A stretch of DNA of 64,000 nucleotides from Leptolyngbya sp. PCC 7375 (GCF_000316115.1 NZ_JH993797.1:4822486-4886485), one strand, 5' to 3'; shown: positions 17,183 through 26,745, counted from the stretch's first letter. Translations and numbers: made by a program. The notes: generated by a model not told the origin, from the sequence alone.

Positions 17183-18310
17183 ATGAGCCCCCGCACACCT
17201 AGTAACGACTTCCCGTTAGCAGGAATTCCTACTGAACCCGTCGGTAGTATACCCCGCCCTCGCGAGTTACAAGATGCTATGGTCGCTTGCCAGCAAGGGA
17301 TTATGACCCCCGAAGACTTGGATACCTTGTTCGACCAGGCAGTGCGTGACACCATTGAACAGTTTGAAGCCACCGGTTCTCCTGTGGTCAGTGATGGTGA
17401 ACAGACAAAATCTAGCTTTGTTACCTATCCCCTTGAGGGGCTGAATAACCTGGCCGCCGATGGCATGATTATCCCCTTTGAGGATGGCCATATTCGGCAA
17501 CTGCCACGCTTAACGCAGGGACCTTTCAAATATGCCAACTATGCAGGCTCCTATTTATCCCGTGTCAGGAAGTTTGCCACTCGTCCAGTGAAACAGGCTG
17601 TTATTGCTGCCTCAGCGATGAGTCTGCTTTACCCAGAGGCCGGTATTCCTGATTATCCACGGGAGCAGTTTCTGGCTGATCTGATCCAGGAGGCTGTTGC
17701 CGATATCCGTAGCTGTTTTGACAACGGTGCACACCAGGTACAGATTGACTTTACCGAGGGGCGTCTGGCGGTCAAACTTGATCCATCAAAACAGTTATTG
17801 CAACAATTTATTGAGCTTAATAATCAGGTGCTTTCCCATTTTGAAGACGATGAGCGTCAACGCATTGGGGTACATACCTGTCCGGGAGGTGACCATGATT
17901 CAACCCATAGTGCTGATGTGGACTATGGTGAGTTGATTCCCCTGTTATTGAGGCTAAATGCAGGTAATTTTTACATGCAGATGGCCAGCGAAGCGGACCC
18001 TGAAAAGTCTTTGCAGATTATCGGGGAGAATTTACGTCCCAATCAACGGGTATATGTGGGAGTGATTGATGTGGTGAATGAAGAGATTGAGTCTGTGGAA
18101 ACGGTGTGCGATCGCATCTTATTAGCCGCAAAATACATTCCCATCCATCAGCTCGGCACAACCGATGATTGTGGTTTTTCTCCTTTTAGTGATGACGTCG
18201 TCACCAGCCGAGAGACCGCCTTTGCAAAAATTACAGCCCGTGTTCAGGGTACACGCATGGCCTATGAGAAATTAAGATCACCCCTGTTGCTAGATATCCA
18301 CCAAACTTAG
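17183..18310 (+). CDS. MetE C-terminal-like (cobalamin-independent methionine synthase family) protein
   Basis: A 375-residue single-barrel protein of the MetE catalytic-domain family (COG0620), about half the size of canonical two-barrel MetE. The N-terminal PTEPVGSIPRP, the internal VQIDFTEGRLAVKLDP, and zinc-site segments IGVHTCPGGD (His, Cys) and TDDCGFSPF (Cys) are visible. Family members transfer a methyl group from a folate or other donor to a thiol such as homocysteine. Stand-alone single-domain members can use other methyl donors, so assigning methionine synthase would be unsafe. AGGAGCC at 17170 sets the start. The gene is followed after 79 bases by a Nudix hydrolase in the same direction. 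Confidence 0.75.
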   Translation: MSPRTPSNDFPLAGIPTEPVGSIPRPRELQDAMVACQQGIMTPEDLDTLFDQAVRDTIEQFEATGSPVVSDGEQTKSSFVTYPLEGLNNLAADGMIIPFEDGHIRQLPRLTQGPFKYANYAGSYLSRVRKFATRPVKQAVIAASAMSLLYPEAGIPDYPREQFLADLIQEAVADIRSCFDNGAHQVQIDFTEGRLAVKLDPSKQLLQQFIELNNQVLSHFEDDERQRIGVHTCPGGDHDSTHSADVDYGELIPLLLRLNAGNFYMQMASEADPEKSLQIIGENLRPNQRVYVGVIDVVNEEIESVETVCDRILLAAKYIPIHQLGTTDDCGFSPFSDDVVTSRETAFAKITARVQGTRMAYEKLRSPLLLDIHQT

Positions 18311-18389
18311 CTGATTGCCCTGTAGCCACCCTATAGTTTTAGGTAAATCGAGGTACTCTAAAGGCTGACTTCAAGGGAGAAAGCACTCG

Positions 18390-18818
18390 ATGACTGGTGG
18401 TAAAGTTGAGGTTGCGATCGCAATCATCTATCAAGACGATAGGTTCCTGATGCAACTACGGGACGATCTGCCAACGATTCTATTTCCTGGTCACTGGGGC
18501 TTTTTTGGTGGGCATCTAGACCCCGGCGAAGATCCTGAGACTGGTGTGCTAAGAGAACTCCAAGAAGAGATTGACTATGCGCCGACAACAATCACGTTAT
18601 TTGAAAGGAGTGAAGATGAGCGCGTTATTCGTCACTTCTACCACACCGAATTGACCGTATCCGTTGCAGACCTGAAGCTGAATGAAGGCCAAGACCTGGG
18701 TTTGTGCACCATTGAAGATGTGCAACGCGGCTATAAATATGCCCCTAAGCTAGGCGAAGATAGACCCCTGGGTGCCCCCCATCAAAAAGTCTTACTGACA
18801 TTTATCGATCAGCTTTGA
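18390..18818 (+). CDS. Nudix hydrolase
   Basis: A 142-residue single-domain Nudix protein. The Nudix box reads GGHLDPGEDPETGVLRELQEEID, matching GX5EX7REUXEEXGU except that the final Gly is Asp. The metal-binding RE..EE cluster is intact, so hydrolysis of a nucleoside diphosphate linked to another moiety is expected. The substrate is not predictable. GGGAG at 18375 is the likely ribosome site. Preceded by the MetE-like gene and followed by the helicase on the same strand. Confidence 0.85.
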   Translation: MTGGKVEVAIAIIYQDDRFLMQLRDDLPTILFPGHWGFFGGHLDPGEDPETGVLRELQEEIDYAPTTITLFERSEDERVIRHFYHTELTVSVADLKLNEGQDLGLCTIEDVQRGYKYAPKLGEDRPLGAPHQKVLLTFIDQL

Positions 18819-18897
18819 TCCAACGATTTCAGACCCATCATGCTCCCGTCTCTCACAAGATGCATTACCCTGTGAAGAGCGAACAAATCAGTAAATA

Positions 18898-20565
18898 ATG
18901 CCTATGGCCGAGGTGCCACCTAAAAATCAACCTCCAGCTGATCCCGCTGCGGATGACGCCCCACCAGCCAAAATCCAGGCTGCCCCACCTAAGCTACGTC
19001 CCTATCAGGTAGACCTGGTTAACGACCTTTATCGAAAACTTAATGAGGGCTACAGCCGCATTGCCATTATTGCTGGCACAGGTGCAGGCAAAACCGTGAT
19101 CAGCGGGCAAATTTGTGCCCATGCTGAGTCCGCCGGTCGTAAACTGATGTTTTTGGTGCACCTGGATGTACTTGTGGGGCAAACCTACGAGAAAATGCAG
19201 TCCTTTGGATTAGACTGCGGCTTTATCAAAGCAGGCTGGCCAGAAAATCCAGAGGCCCCCATCCAAATTGCCAGTATTCAAACCATGGCCAAGCGGCGTT
19301 GGTGGAAGACCTGGCCTGCCGATGTCGTGTTCTACGATGAGGGACACATCACGATGTTTAGCCAAATTGGTAAACAGGTGATGCACAAAACCCACCCAGA
19401 TGCCGTGCATTTGGTGATGACGGCCACACCTCTACGCCTGGGCAGAGAGCAGTTAGGAGATGTGCTTGACACGTTAGTGGCATCGCCTGTGCCCAGTGAG
19501 TTACAGCAAATGAACTACCTGGCTCCCCTGAAGTATTTCAGTCTGCCCATGGACAGCATGGCGAACCTGGAAAAGGTTGGGACCAAGGGAGGTGACTACG
19601 ATGAGAAAGATCTCAAGACCGCGTGCGATCGCCCCGAATTGGTAGAACGCATCGTCGAGGAATGGCAGCGTCTGGTGCCCGGCAAACGCACCATTGCCTT
19701 CTGTGTCGATGTGGAACATGCGCGCAACGTAGCCAAAGAATTTCGCAAGGCAGGCATTTCAGCGGATACGGTCGATGGCAACACACCCATAAAAGAACGC
19801 AAGCGCCTCTACGATGCCCTGGGCCAGGCAGAACTACTCGTTTTGACCTCTTGCAACGTTATTAGCATCGGCTTTGACGAGCCCAGTGTAGAAGTCGGCC
19901 TAATGCTACGCCCTACCAAATCCAGCGCATTACACTTTCAGCAGTTGGGGCGGGTGATGCGGATTTCCCCACAAACCGGCAAACGTTATGGCATTATTCT
20001 GGATCAGGCCGGTAATTTAGAGCGTATGGGCTTTCCCGAAGACATTCGTGAGTATACTCTACCCACCCGCAGTCAGTCCTCTGGTCAGGGTGGCCCTGCC
20101 CCCACTAAACCCTGCCCTGCCTGTGGGCTGATTGTCTATTCTTTTATTGTTAAATGCCCTGAGTGCGGTCACCAGTGGGTCAACGATCGGCCCATTATGC
20201 TAGAAGACATGGTGCAGATATATTCGTCTCAGCAAGCCCATCAAATCAACGACATTCCCACCCTGGTGCAGCTGTTTCACGGCCATCGTCGTCGAGCCTT
20301 TAAAAGTAACTATGCACCTACCTGGGCTGAGCGTTCCTTTTTTGAACATACGGGGCGTAAAGCCCAAGCAGAATGGTGTCGTGGGTCTATCTATGGCCAT
20401 CGCCCCAGTTGGGAACAACAACTCACCATTCTCGACTATCTGAGAAAAAGTGCTCGTCGTTTAGGTCGACGAGACGATTGGATTGCCTATGAGTTTGAAA
20501 AAGAAGTTGGCCCTGGCAGCTGGAAACAACTAGCAATTCATGAAGGCATGGCTCAATCTCAATAA
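18898..20565 (+). CDS. SF2 DEXH helicase with C-terminal zinc ribbon
   Basis: A 555-residue superfamily 2 helicase. A proline- and alanine-rich N-terminal tail (about 1-38) precedes the Q-motif-like LRPYQVDLV, Walker A IAGTGAGKTV (about 58-67), motif II YDEGH in place of DEAH, motif III MTATPLR, and the C-terminal helicase lobe with LVLTSCNVISIGFDEP and motif VI QQLGRVMR. A four-cysteine ribbon (CPACG...CPECG, about 402-423) is followed by a basic C-terminal region. Related proteins resemble the RadD/UvsW-like nucleic-acid translocases, several carried by phages. The role is probably DNA repair or recombination, but no substrate is known. ATG at 18904 is an alternative start. Confidence 0.82.
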   Translation: MPMAEVPPKNQPPADPAADDAPPAKIQAAPPKLRPYQVDLVNDLYRKLNEGYSRIAIIAGTGAGKTVISGQICAHAESAGRKLMFLVHLDVLVGQTYEKMQSFGLDCGFIKAGWPENPEAPIQIASIQTMAKRRWWKTWPADVVFYDEGHITMFSQIGKQVMHKTHPDAVHLVMTATPLRLGREQLGDVLDTLVASPVPSELQQMNYLAPLKYFSLPMDSMANLEKVGTKGGDYDEKDLKTACDRPELVERIVEEWQRLVPGKRTIAFCVDVEHARNVAKEFRKAGISADTVDGNTPIKERKRLYDALGQAELLVLTSCNVISIGFDEPSVEVGLMLRPTKSSALHFQQLGRVMRISPQTGKRYGIILDQAGNLERMGFPEDIREYTLPTRSQSSGQGGPAPTKPCPACGLIVYSFIVKCPECGHQWVNDRPIMLEDMVQIYSSQQAHQINDIPTLVQLFHGHRRRAFKSNYAPTWAERSFFEHTGRKAQAEWCRGSIYGHRPSWEQQLTILDYLRKSARRLGRRDDWIAYEFEKEVGPGSWKQLAIHEGMAQSQ

Positions 20566-20881
20566 CGGGTTCAACGAATGCTGCTAATACTGCTTTAAAG
20601 TGATTGGACTAGCTAGATTGCATCCTATCGGCAAGCTGCTTGAGCATCTGATAAGCGCCAAAGTACAGATTTCAGAAAGGCATATGGCTGATTCCTCATC
20701 CCTATTTATTTATTCACGCCAACAGCCTGTATGCCTTTGAATTAGGTCCATACAAAGACTCTTAGAACATAAAATTAAAAAAATAGTCCGGATTCTAGAC
20801 TACCCACGGGGCTTTAGAAATAACGGTGGGGCATAAATAATAGTGGAGAGCCTTAGCAAGCTCTCTTACTATTTCTTGCTT
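20566..20881. other. Intergenic/leader region upstream of the FecR gene
   Basis: No gene seen. It contains an AT-rich stretch (20771-20790) and a hairpin GAGAGC (20846-20851) / GCTCTC (20860-20865) followed by pyrimidine-rich TTACTATTTCTTGC. This sits just before the proposed start and could be a leader attenuator. Confidence 0.4.
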
Positions 20882-21772
20882 ATGAGTACAAGCAGATATA
20901 CAAATATGAACGTGCGTCTTATGCTGCGACCCAAACGATTGAAGCAGGCTATTTTAGGATCTCTAGTGGCGACAACGGCCATTAGCATCACCCTCATACC
21001 CACATGGGAAGCTCAGTCGGCAGCAGAACGGTGGTTACGAGTAGAGCGCATCTCCGGTAACGTGACAACATTAGCAGGTGGTCGTAAGAATGCCCAGATA
21101 GGCGATCGTTTAACCGCTGTAGGGCATGGGTTAATTACAGGCAATCGCTCCAGCGCGCACCTATCAGCCGATGATGGTATTGGCACGATTGCCGTCGCTC
21201 AAAATACACGTCTTATTATCCAACAATTGGCTGTTTTATCGGACGGTAGCAAAACAACTGTTATCGATGTCCCTCAGGGTCAGGCAAGACTACAGGTACG
21301 ACGATTTACTCACCCAAACTCACGACTAGAACTACATACGCCTAGTGGTGTGGCGGCAGTACGAGGCACAGAATTTGGAGTTTCAGTCGATGATGAGGGA
21401 CAGACTAATGTAGCGACCCTTGAAGGGCAAGTAGAGGCCAGTGCTCAAAATGTAGCTGTGCCAGTCGATGCAGGCATGGTTTCAATCATTCATCCAGGGG
21501 AGCCCCCCACACCTGCCCGTTCCCTAGACCGTAAACTGGATATTCAATGGGAACTTTATGAGTGGAGAGATGATCACTTTTATATGACTGGTCGGATTGA
21601 TGCAGCCAATACTCTCTTGGCCATGGGAGAAACACTATCGGTGAGTCGCACGGGACATTTTGAGCAAAAACTGGAGTTATCTAGTCGTAACCAGCCTGTT
21701 ATTTTGACAGTTCAAAACGCGGTTGGTGAATCTCGCACACATCGAATGTTGCCCTGGCTATCCAATGATTGA
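20882..21772 (+). CDS. FecR-domain periplasmic protein
   Basis: A 296-residue protein from ATG 20882. ATG 20906 and GTG 20843 are alternatives; I prefer 20882 because 20843 lies inside a leader hairpin. An N-terminal signal helix (about 22-40, LGSLVATTAISITLIP) precedes a FecR domain (about 50-190) with GDRL, the conserved HTPSGVAAVRGTEFGVSV segment and VATLEGQVEAS. The C-terminal part is beta-rich with no known domain. In cyanobacteria, FecR-domain proteins of this type sit next to CHASE2 proteins, as here (48 bases upstream of a CHASE2-cyclase). The pair probably forms a periplasmic sensing unit, unlike the iron-citrate anti-sigma FecR. Confidence 0.82.
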   Translation: MSTSRYTNMNVRLMLRPKRLKQAILGSLVATTAISITLIPTWEAQSAAERWLRVERISGNVTTLAGGRKNAQIGDRLTAVGHGLITGNRSSAHLSADDGIGTIAVAQNTRLIIQQLAVLSDGSKTTVIDVPQGQARLQVRRFTHPNSRLELHTPSGVAAVRGTEFGVSVDDEGQTNVATLEGQVEASAQNVAVPVDAGMVSIIHPGEPPTPARSLDRKLDIQWELYEWRDDHFYMTGRIDAANTLLAMGETLSVSRTGHFEQKLELSSRNQPVILTVQNAVGESRTHRMLPWLSND

Positions 21773-21820
21773 AACAAAGACATCCAGCACTGATGGGGAC
21801 AGTTCTCGGAATGATGGACT

Positions 21821-23761
21821 ATGAGGCAGTTTTTGCAGCAAGTTCAGGATAACATTCGCAACGGGTTCGGTCAGGCGCGATCGCACTGGGTCAATATGTT
21901 CTTAGGCCCAAGTTTGGCAGCCGCAGGCCTAGGGGTCAGTCTCTTTGGCTTAGGCATGTGGGAACCCCTAGAGCAAATGGTCTATACTGGCCTTTTCCTA
22001 ACACGCGATCGCATGGGAGCACTCCAGTGGGATGATCGGATTGTCGTGGTTGCCATTGATAATGACAGTTTGGCAGCCTATGGTCCATACCCCTGGTCTC
22101 GCGACCTCTACGCCACCTTGCTAGATCATTTAATGACAGCGCAACCAGCGGCTGTGGGGTTCGACATCCTCATGCCAGAAGCTACACCTGAAGATGCACA
22201 GCTAGCAGAGAGCATCAGCTTTAGTGGCAATGTCGTTCTGGCCGTTGGGGGAGATGGCAAAGGTAACAGCATCCAGGTTACGCCTACCCTGACGACACCT
22301 GCCCAAGGGTTCTTCCAATTAGGGCACGTCAAACATACACCAGATCTAGATGGACTCAGCCGTCAAGGCTTTCTCTACGAGAGACATCAAACATCATTTG
22401 CTCCTAGCTTTGCCATTGCCCTGCTGGACGTCTATCAACAGAATCTGGCACAATTAATCACAGAGACTCCCACCACATTATCAGAACAATCAGTTCAGTT
22501 TTTAGAGCATCCTGAGCAGTTTGATCAAACTCAATCCATGCTGATCAACTGGCCAGGCCTGACGCGTCCTGGCAAAGGTCAGCAATCTCCCCAAGGGCTA
22601 AAAACACTCTCTTTCTCAGAGATCTTGAATGATAGTGCTGTTATTGATCAGCTTCAAAATAAAATTGTTTTAGTAGGCTACACCGCTACTGGGGTGGTGG
22701 GCACAGTGGAAGATCCTATTAGAACTCCCTTTGAACAAGATATTCCCACGTCTGGAGTATATTTACATGCGGCTCTTGTAGATAACTTATTAAACAATCG
22801 TTTTCTCAATCGACTCCCCCAAGGCTGGACACTCGTCTTAATCATGCTGAGTGCCATGGGCAGCAGCCTGATACTAAAACCTATGCGGCTCTGGGGACGT
22901 CTCATCTTTGTAATAGCCTTGATTCCTGCGTGGTTTGTCGTCACTTACCTTGGCTTTATAGCCGGTTTGTGGCTACCCATGGCTGCTCCCATCGGCACAA
23001 CATTTTTAGGTATGATGTTCCTCCAAGTGGCAGAACAACGAGAGCGTCAAGCATTAACCGATCTCTTTGCCATTAGTTTATCTCCAGAGATGGCCAACTT
23101 CATCTGGCAGCATAAAGAAGAACTATTGACTGAGGGGCAAATTCACTCCCAAGAATTGACTGCCACCTTATTATTTACTGATATTCGTGGTTTTACAACA
23201 ATTGCTGAGACATTGCCATCTGATCAATTACTCTCGTGGTTAAATCGTTATTTTGAGGTGATGACTGAGTGCATTATGGCCCATGGTGGCGTCGTCGATA
23301 AGTACATTGGTGATGCCATTATGGCAGCATTTGGCGCACCAGTATCACGATCAGGCAAGGATGCTGTTCAACAAGATGCTCTAGCCGCTGTTGGTGCAAG
23401 TATGGCCATGGTAGAAAGATTAAAAGATTTAAATCAAGAGTTTACGGCTCAAGGATTACCCACCGTGAGATTTGGCATCGGGTTACATACAGGTGCCTTA
23501 GTGGCTGGGACTGTCGGCAGTCGCCATCGAGCTAACTATTCTCTCTTTGGTGACACTGTCAATATTGCAGCAAGGTTGCAAGATATGACCAAGCAGCTCA
23601 CTAAAAACTCTCCGTATCCAATTTTGATGAGCGAGGCCACTTATCAACATGTGGCAGATCAGTACACTGTGATTGCTGAGAAAGCCCAAATTCAACTGCG
23701 GGGACGCACGGCTCAAACAACCGTATATACCTTAGGTGAAATGGGCAAAGTCCAAAGCTAA
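21821..23761 (+). CDS. CHASE2-domain adenylate/guanylate cyclase
   Basis: A 646-residue class III cyclase. It has an N-terminal helix (about 27-46), a CHASE2 periplasmic sensor (about 50-330, with DDRIVVVAIDNDSL and PWSRD), three membrane helices (about 335-405) and a cyclase homology domain (about 445-625). Metal-binding Asp residues are present in LLFTDIRGFTTIAE and KYIGDAIMAAFG, with the transition-state region NYSLFGDTVNIAARLQ. The product should make cAMP or cGMP in the cytoplasm in response to an extracytoplasmic cue, perhaps relayed by the upstream FecR protein. Downstream lies a 14-bp palindrome (23777-23790) and then the IS21 element. Confidence 0.92.
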   Translation: MRQFLQQVQDNIRNGFGQARSHWVNMFLGPSLAAAGLGVSLFGLGMWEPLEQMVYTGLFLTRDRMGALQWDDRIVVVAIDNDSLAAYGPYPWSRDLYATLLDHLMTAQPAAVGFDILMPEATPEDAQLAESISFSGNVVLAVGGDGKGNSIQVTPTLTTPAQGFFQLGHVKHTPDLDGLSRQGFLYERHQTSFAPSFAIALLDVYQQNLAQLITETPTTLSEQSVQFLEHPEQFDQTQSMLINWPGLTRPGKGQQSPQGLKTLSFSEILNDSAVIDQLQNKIVLVGYTATGVVGTVEDPIRTPFEQDIPTSGVYLHAALVDNLLNNRFLNRLPQGWTLVLIMLSAMGSSLILKPMRLWGRLIFVIALIPAWFVVTYLGFIAGLWLPMAAPIGTTFLGMMFLQVAEQRERQALTDLFAISLSPEMANFIWQHKEELLTEGQIHSQELTATLLFTDIRGFTTIAETLPSDQLLSWLNRYFEVMTECIMAHGGVVDKYIGDAIMAAFGAPVSRSGKDAVQQDALAAVGASMAMVERLKDLNQEFTAQGLPTVRFGIGLHTGALVAGTVGSRHRANYSLFGDTVNIAARLQDMTKQLTKNSPYPILMSEATYQHVADQYTVIAEKAQIQLRGRTAQTTVYTLGEMGKVQS

Positions 23762-23820
23762 GTTTCCCTAGCTTTGAACGTCTAGACGTTTGTGTCAGCT
23801 GAAAATAAAGTTGTACACTG

Positions 23821-23825
23821 CCAGG
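23821..23825. repeat. Left target-site duplication of IS21 element
   Basis: CCAGG directly abuts the left end (TGTGAATTCC). The same five bases follow the right end at 26688-26692. Confidence 0.85.
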
Positions 23826-23831
23826 TGTGAA

Positions 23832-24246
23832 TTCCGGAAATTATGGCCGGAGTGATTCCGGAAATTATGGCCGCTGACAACAGTCTCTTTTTGTGCGTAA
23901 TCTGCCTGTTTGGCAATTGCACGATGAGACTCTATACAGGTGTTCAGTTGCTAGGAGCGATAGATGGTTCAACGATTTAGAGACCCAGACAATTCTCTCG
24001 GGATCGTCCCGTCACAGACGGGATTGAGTCGGCGGCATCAGTGCTAGATCAGGCTGGAGTTCGGACTCAGGTGTGCCCCTGGAATCGCTTATTCCGGAAA
24101 TTATGGCCGGAGTGATGCCGACAATGCTCAGTATGGATTCCGGAAATTATGGCCACCGTGGCTTCAGTCACCTGAGCCGTCGATTCCGGAAATTATGACC
24201 GGGGTAATTCCGGCAATGCTAGTGGTCGATTCCGGAAATTATGGCC
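23832..24246 (+). repeat. Left-end multiple repeats of the IS21 element (six copies)
   Basis: Six direct copies of TTCCGGAAATTATGGCC occur at 23832, 23856, 24092, 24138, 24184 (GACC variant) and 24230. IS21 ends usually carry a few such repeats as transposase-binding sites. Six on one side is more than the two on the right end. Several are followed by GGRGTRATKCCG, extending the unit. Confidence 0.9.
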
Positions 24247-24332
24247 AGGGTGATGCCGGTCATACAGGCTTCAGTGAAACAGGGGGTGCTTGCTTATATA
24301 GTGCCGTGTTGGCACCTCAGGCATCCGCCCCA

Positions 24333-25787
24333 ATGTCGATGTTTAGTAATCAGGTCCGTTATATGGTTCAGCAACTCAGAAATGCCAATGTACCCCCGGA
24401 AAAAATCCACGACCTTACGGGTGTGAGTGAACGTAGTATCCGCCGGATAGTGCAAGAACCCGAGATCACCTGCGTAGAGGAACCGCCGTCAGGTCAGCGA
24501 AAAGGAGCGGGTCGTCCCAGCGAGGTGGTCCACTATAGCGAGACCATTCGTGAGTGGTTGAGTGAAGCCCGTGACCCAGCCGATGGTCCGATGAAAAGCC
24601 GAGAAGTCTTAGCCCGTCTACGTCAGCAAGGCTATAAAGGGGGTAAAACAGCGGTCTATGAGCTAGTCAAACAATTGCGTCCCGCCAAATCCGTGGTGCC
24701 GATAGTGCGATTCGAAGGACTGCCGGGTGAATTTACCCAACATGATTTTGGCCAACGCCGGGTGCAGTATGCCGATGGTCGCATTGAGGTGGTGAAATTC
24801 TTTGCCTCGCGCCTGAAGTACTCACGGTATGTGGATGTGCAGGTGGTGGCCAACGAACAACAAGAAACAGTGGTGCGGTGTTTACTCAAAGCATTTGAGA
24901 CCTTTGGCGGCGTTCCGCTGATGGGGGTATTCGATAACATGAGTAGTGCGGTGAAGTCACGAGAAGTACTGGCTGATGGCACTGTTAAAGTGCATTGGAC
25001 CGACCGCTTTGCCCAAGTGTGTATCGACTGTGGATTAATTCCCCTGGCCTGTTGGCCCTATCGCCCTCAGCAAAAAGGGTCGGTGGAAAATCTAGTGGGT
25101 TTTGTCAAGGGCAACTTCTTTTGTGGGCGACAGTTTAAGGACCGTGATGATCTCATCGAGCAGATGCAAGCATGGGTCACCTACGTCAATCGAGAACGCA
25201 AATGTGATGCGACTGGCGAGATTCCCCAAGTCCGCCTGCTGAAAGAATCGCTCAAGCCCTGTGCCCATAAGGCTGAAACCTATGCCTTCAAAGTCAGTGT
25301 GGTGGTTCGTCCCACGGCTCGGGCGCACTATCGAGGCATGGAATATTCGGTGCCAGCTGACGCCATCGGCCAGACGGTGACCCTACATCTCCAACAGACT
25401 CAGGTGTCGATCTATTTGGCAGAGCGTCACCTGGGTGACCATCCTCGGACACCCGCGAATGGCAAGTCCAGTGTTTTACATGAGCATGCCCAACAACTGT
25501 TTATCTTTAAGCGTGGTAAACCCTTTGCTCAGCGCCAAATTCTGTTGGACCTCGACCCGTTGGTGGAACCCTATTTGACTGAACTGGTGCATCGGCGTCC
25601 TCAAACTTGGCAACCCGATGTCGAGACCCTCTATGACCTTTATCAACACATTGGCCGAGCCGACTTCCTCGCGGCAATTGCCTTAGCCACTGAAGAACGC
25701 TGCTTTGGCAGTGAATATGTCCAGGCGATTGTTAACGCCACTCCCGAGGGACTGACACCGCCACCCTTGCCTATTTTGTTCACCTAG
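24333..25787 (+). CDS. istA: IstA transposase (IS21 family)
   Basis: A 484-residue transposase from ATG 24333. The frame is open back to 24195, but that segment translates the terminal repeats. It has an N-terminal helix-turn-helix (about 20-45, PPEKIHDLTGVSERSIRRI), an integrase catalytic core of the retroviral DDE type (about 125-290, with GEFTQHDFGQRRV, LMGVFDNMSSAVK and PQQKGSVENLVGFVKG providing D, D and E) and a C-terminal beta domain. IstA binds the repeated ends and needs IstB for strand transfer. istB begins 9 bases after the stop. Confidence 0.93.
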   Translation: MSMFSNQVRYMVQQLRNANVPPEKIHDLTGVSERSIRRIVQEPEITCVEEPPSGQRKGAGRPSEVVHYSETIREWLSEARDPADGPMKSREVLARLRQQGYKGGKTAVYELVKQLRPAKSVVPIVRFEGLPGEFTQHDFGQRRVQYADGRIEVVKFFASRLKYSRYVDVQVVANEQQETVVRCLLKAFETFGGVPLMGVFDNMSSAVKSREVLADGTVKVHWTDRFAQVCIDCGLIPLACWPYRPQQKGSVENLVGFVKGNFFCGRQFKDRDDLIEQMQAWVTYVNRERKCDATGEIPQVRLLKESLKPCAHKAETYAFKVSVVVRPTARAHYRGMEYSVPADAIGQTVTLHLQQTQVSIYLAERHLGDHPRTPANGKSSVLHEHAQQLFIFKRGKPFAQRQILLDLDPLVEPYLTELVHRRPQTWQPDVETLYDLYQHIGRADFLAAIALATEERCFGSEYVQAIVNATPEGLTPPPLPILFT

Positions 25788-25796
25788 ATCGATCCG

Positions 25797-26597
25797 ATGA
25801 CCCTGAGTTTAGACCCCATGCTCAAGTCCCTTGGCTTGAGTACCATTCAACGTGTCTTACCCGAGCTGATTCCCATCGCTGAACGGGAGGCCTGGTCCTA
25901 TCAGCAGTTACTTGAGCGGCTCTTATCCGAAGAGGTGGCCCACCGCAGTGAGCGCCGCACCCAAACCTTTATTACTAAAGCTAAGTTCCCCTTTGAAGCC
26001 ACCATTGACACCTTTGACTTCACCTTCAGAAGTAATCTCAAACGACAAATGTTAGGACGATTTCTCGGTCCCGAACTCGTCAGTGACCATCGTTCCTTAA
26101 TTCTTGAAGGGCCGCCTGGTACTGGAAAAACCCATTTATGTATTGCCATTGCCTATAAAGCCATCCAAAACGGCTTTACTGCTCGTTTTACCACTGCTGC
26201 AGCCTTAATCAATGACCTCTGTGTTGCTCCTGAGCGTAACGTTGCTCTCCAACCCTATCTCAGGCCTCATGTCCTGGTGATTGATGAAATGGGCTATCTC
26301 GGCTACGGGCCGGGGGCTGCTGATGTTCTGTTTCAAGTCGTGGACCAGCGCTATCTCAAGGGCAAACCCATTTTGTTGACCACCAACAAACCGCTCAATC
26401 AGTGGGGCCGTGTGCTTCATGATGAGGAACTCGCCCGTGCCATCATTGACCGCACCTTGCATCATGGTGAGTATCTAAAGCTGACGGGGCCGTCGTTTCG
26501 GCTCAAAGGTCGAAAGCTCGACTTAGCTCTCAACTCAACTGAACAATCCACAGAAACGGTAGCTGAAAAATCTGGGAAAAAATCTCTCAGCACTTGA
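25797..26597 (+). CDS. istB: IstB helper ATPase (IS21 family)
   Basis: A 266-residue AAA+ ATPase with an N-terminal helical domain (about 1-100), Walker A GPPGTGKTH (about 103-111), Walker B VLVIDEMGYL and a sensor-like LLTTNKP. It assembles on DNA to choose the target and stimulate IstA. Length and motifs are normal for the family. A short basic and Ser-rich tail ends the protein. Confidence 0.93.
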   Translation: MTLSLDPMLKSLGLSTIQRVLPELIPIAEREAWSYQQLLERLLSEEVAHRSERRTQTFITKAKFPFEATIDTFDFTFRSNLKRQMLGRFLGPELVSDHRSLILEGPPGTGKTHLCIAIAYKAIQNGFTARFTTAAALINDLCVAPERNVALQPYLRPHVLVIDEMGYLGYGPGAADVLFQVVDQRYLKGKPILLTTNKPLNQWGRVLHDEELARAIIDRTLHHGEYLKLTGPSFRLKGRKLDLALNSTEQSTETVAEKSGKKSLST

Positions 26598-26630
26598 CAC
26601 AAAACACCACTGTTTGTTCAATGAGAGAAT

Positions 26631-26681
26631 GGCCATAATTTCCGGAATTACCCCCTCGTTTCGCGGCCATAATTTCCGGAA
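26631..26681 (-). repeat. Right-end repeats of the IS21 element (two copies)
   Basis: Two inverted copies of the terminal repeat lie at 26631-26647 and 26665-26681, the outer one joined to the terminal GCCACA. Confidence 0.9.
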
Positions 26682-26687
26682 GCCACA

Positions 26688-26692
26688 CCAGG
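26688..26692. repeat. Right target-site duplication of IS21 element
   Basis: CCAGG follows the right end and matches 23821-23825. Joining the flanks would restore ACTGCCAGGTTTTGAG. Confidence 0.85.
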
Positions 26693-26745
26693 TTTTGAGT
26701 TCAGGCATTTTCATCCTTCATGAGTGGGGGTACGTCAAACTAGAG

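Larger units (their letters stand above)
23826..26687 (+). mobile_element. IS21-family insertion sequence, complete
   Basis: A 2862-bp element bounded by TGTGAATTCCGG on the left and the complement of TGTGGCTTCCGG on the right, with 5-bp duplications of CCAGG outside both ends. It carries istA and istB in the usual order and many copies of TTCCGGAAATTATGGCC near the ends. It contains no GCGATCGC, unlike the flanking chromosome. Both genes look intact, so the element may be active. It inserted between the cyclase gene and the WD40 gene without breaking a recognisable ORF. Confidence 0.92.

Noticed and set aside
23832..24246. CRISPR-like array
   Set aside because: The 17-bp repeats have unequal spacing (24, 236, 46, 46 and 46 bases), are inverted at the other end and are bounded by target duplications. 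They belong to the IS21 element.
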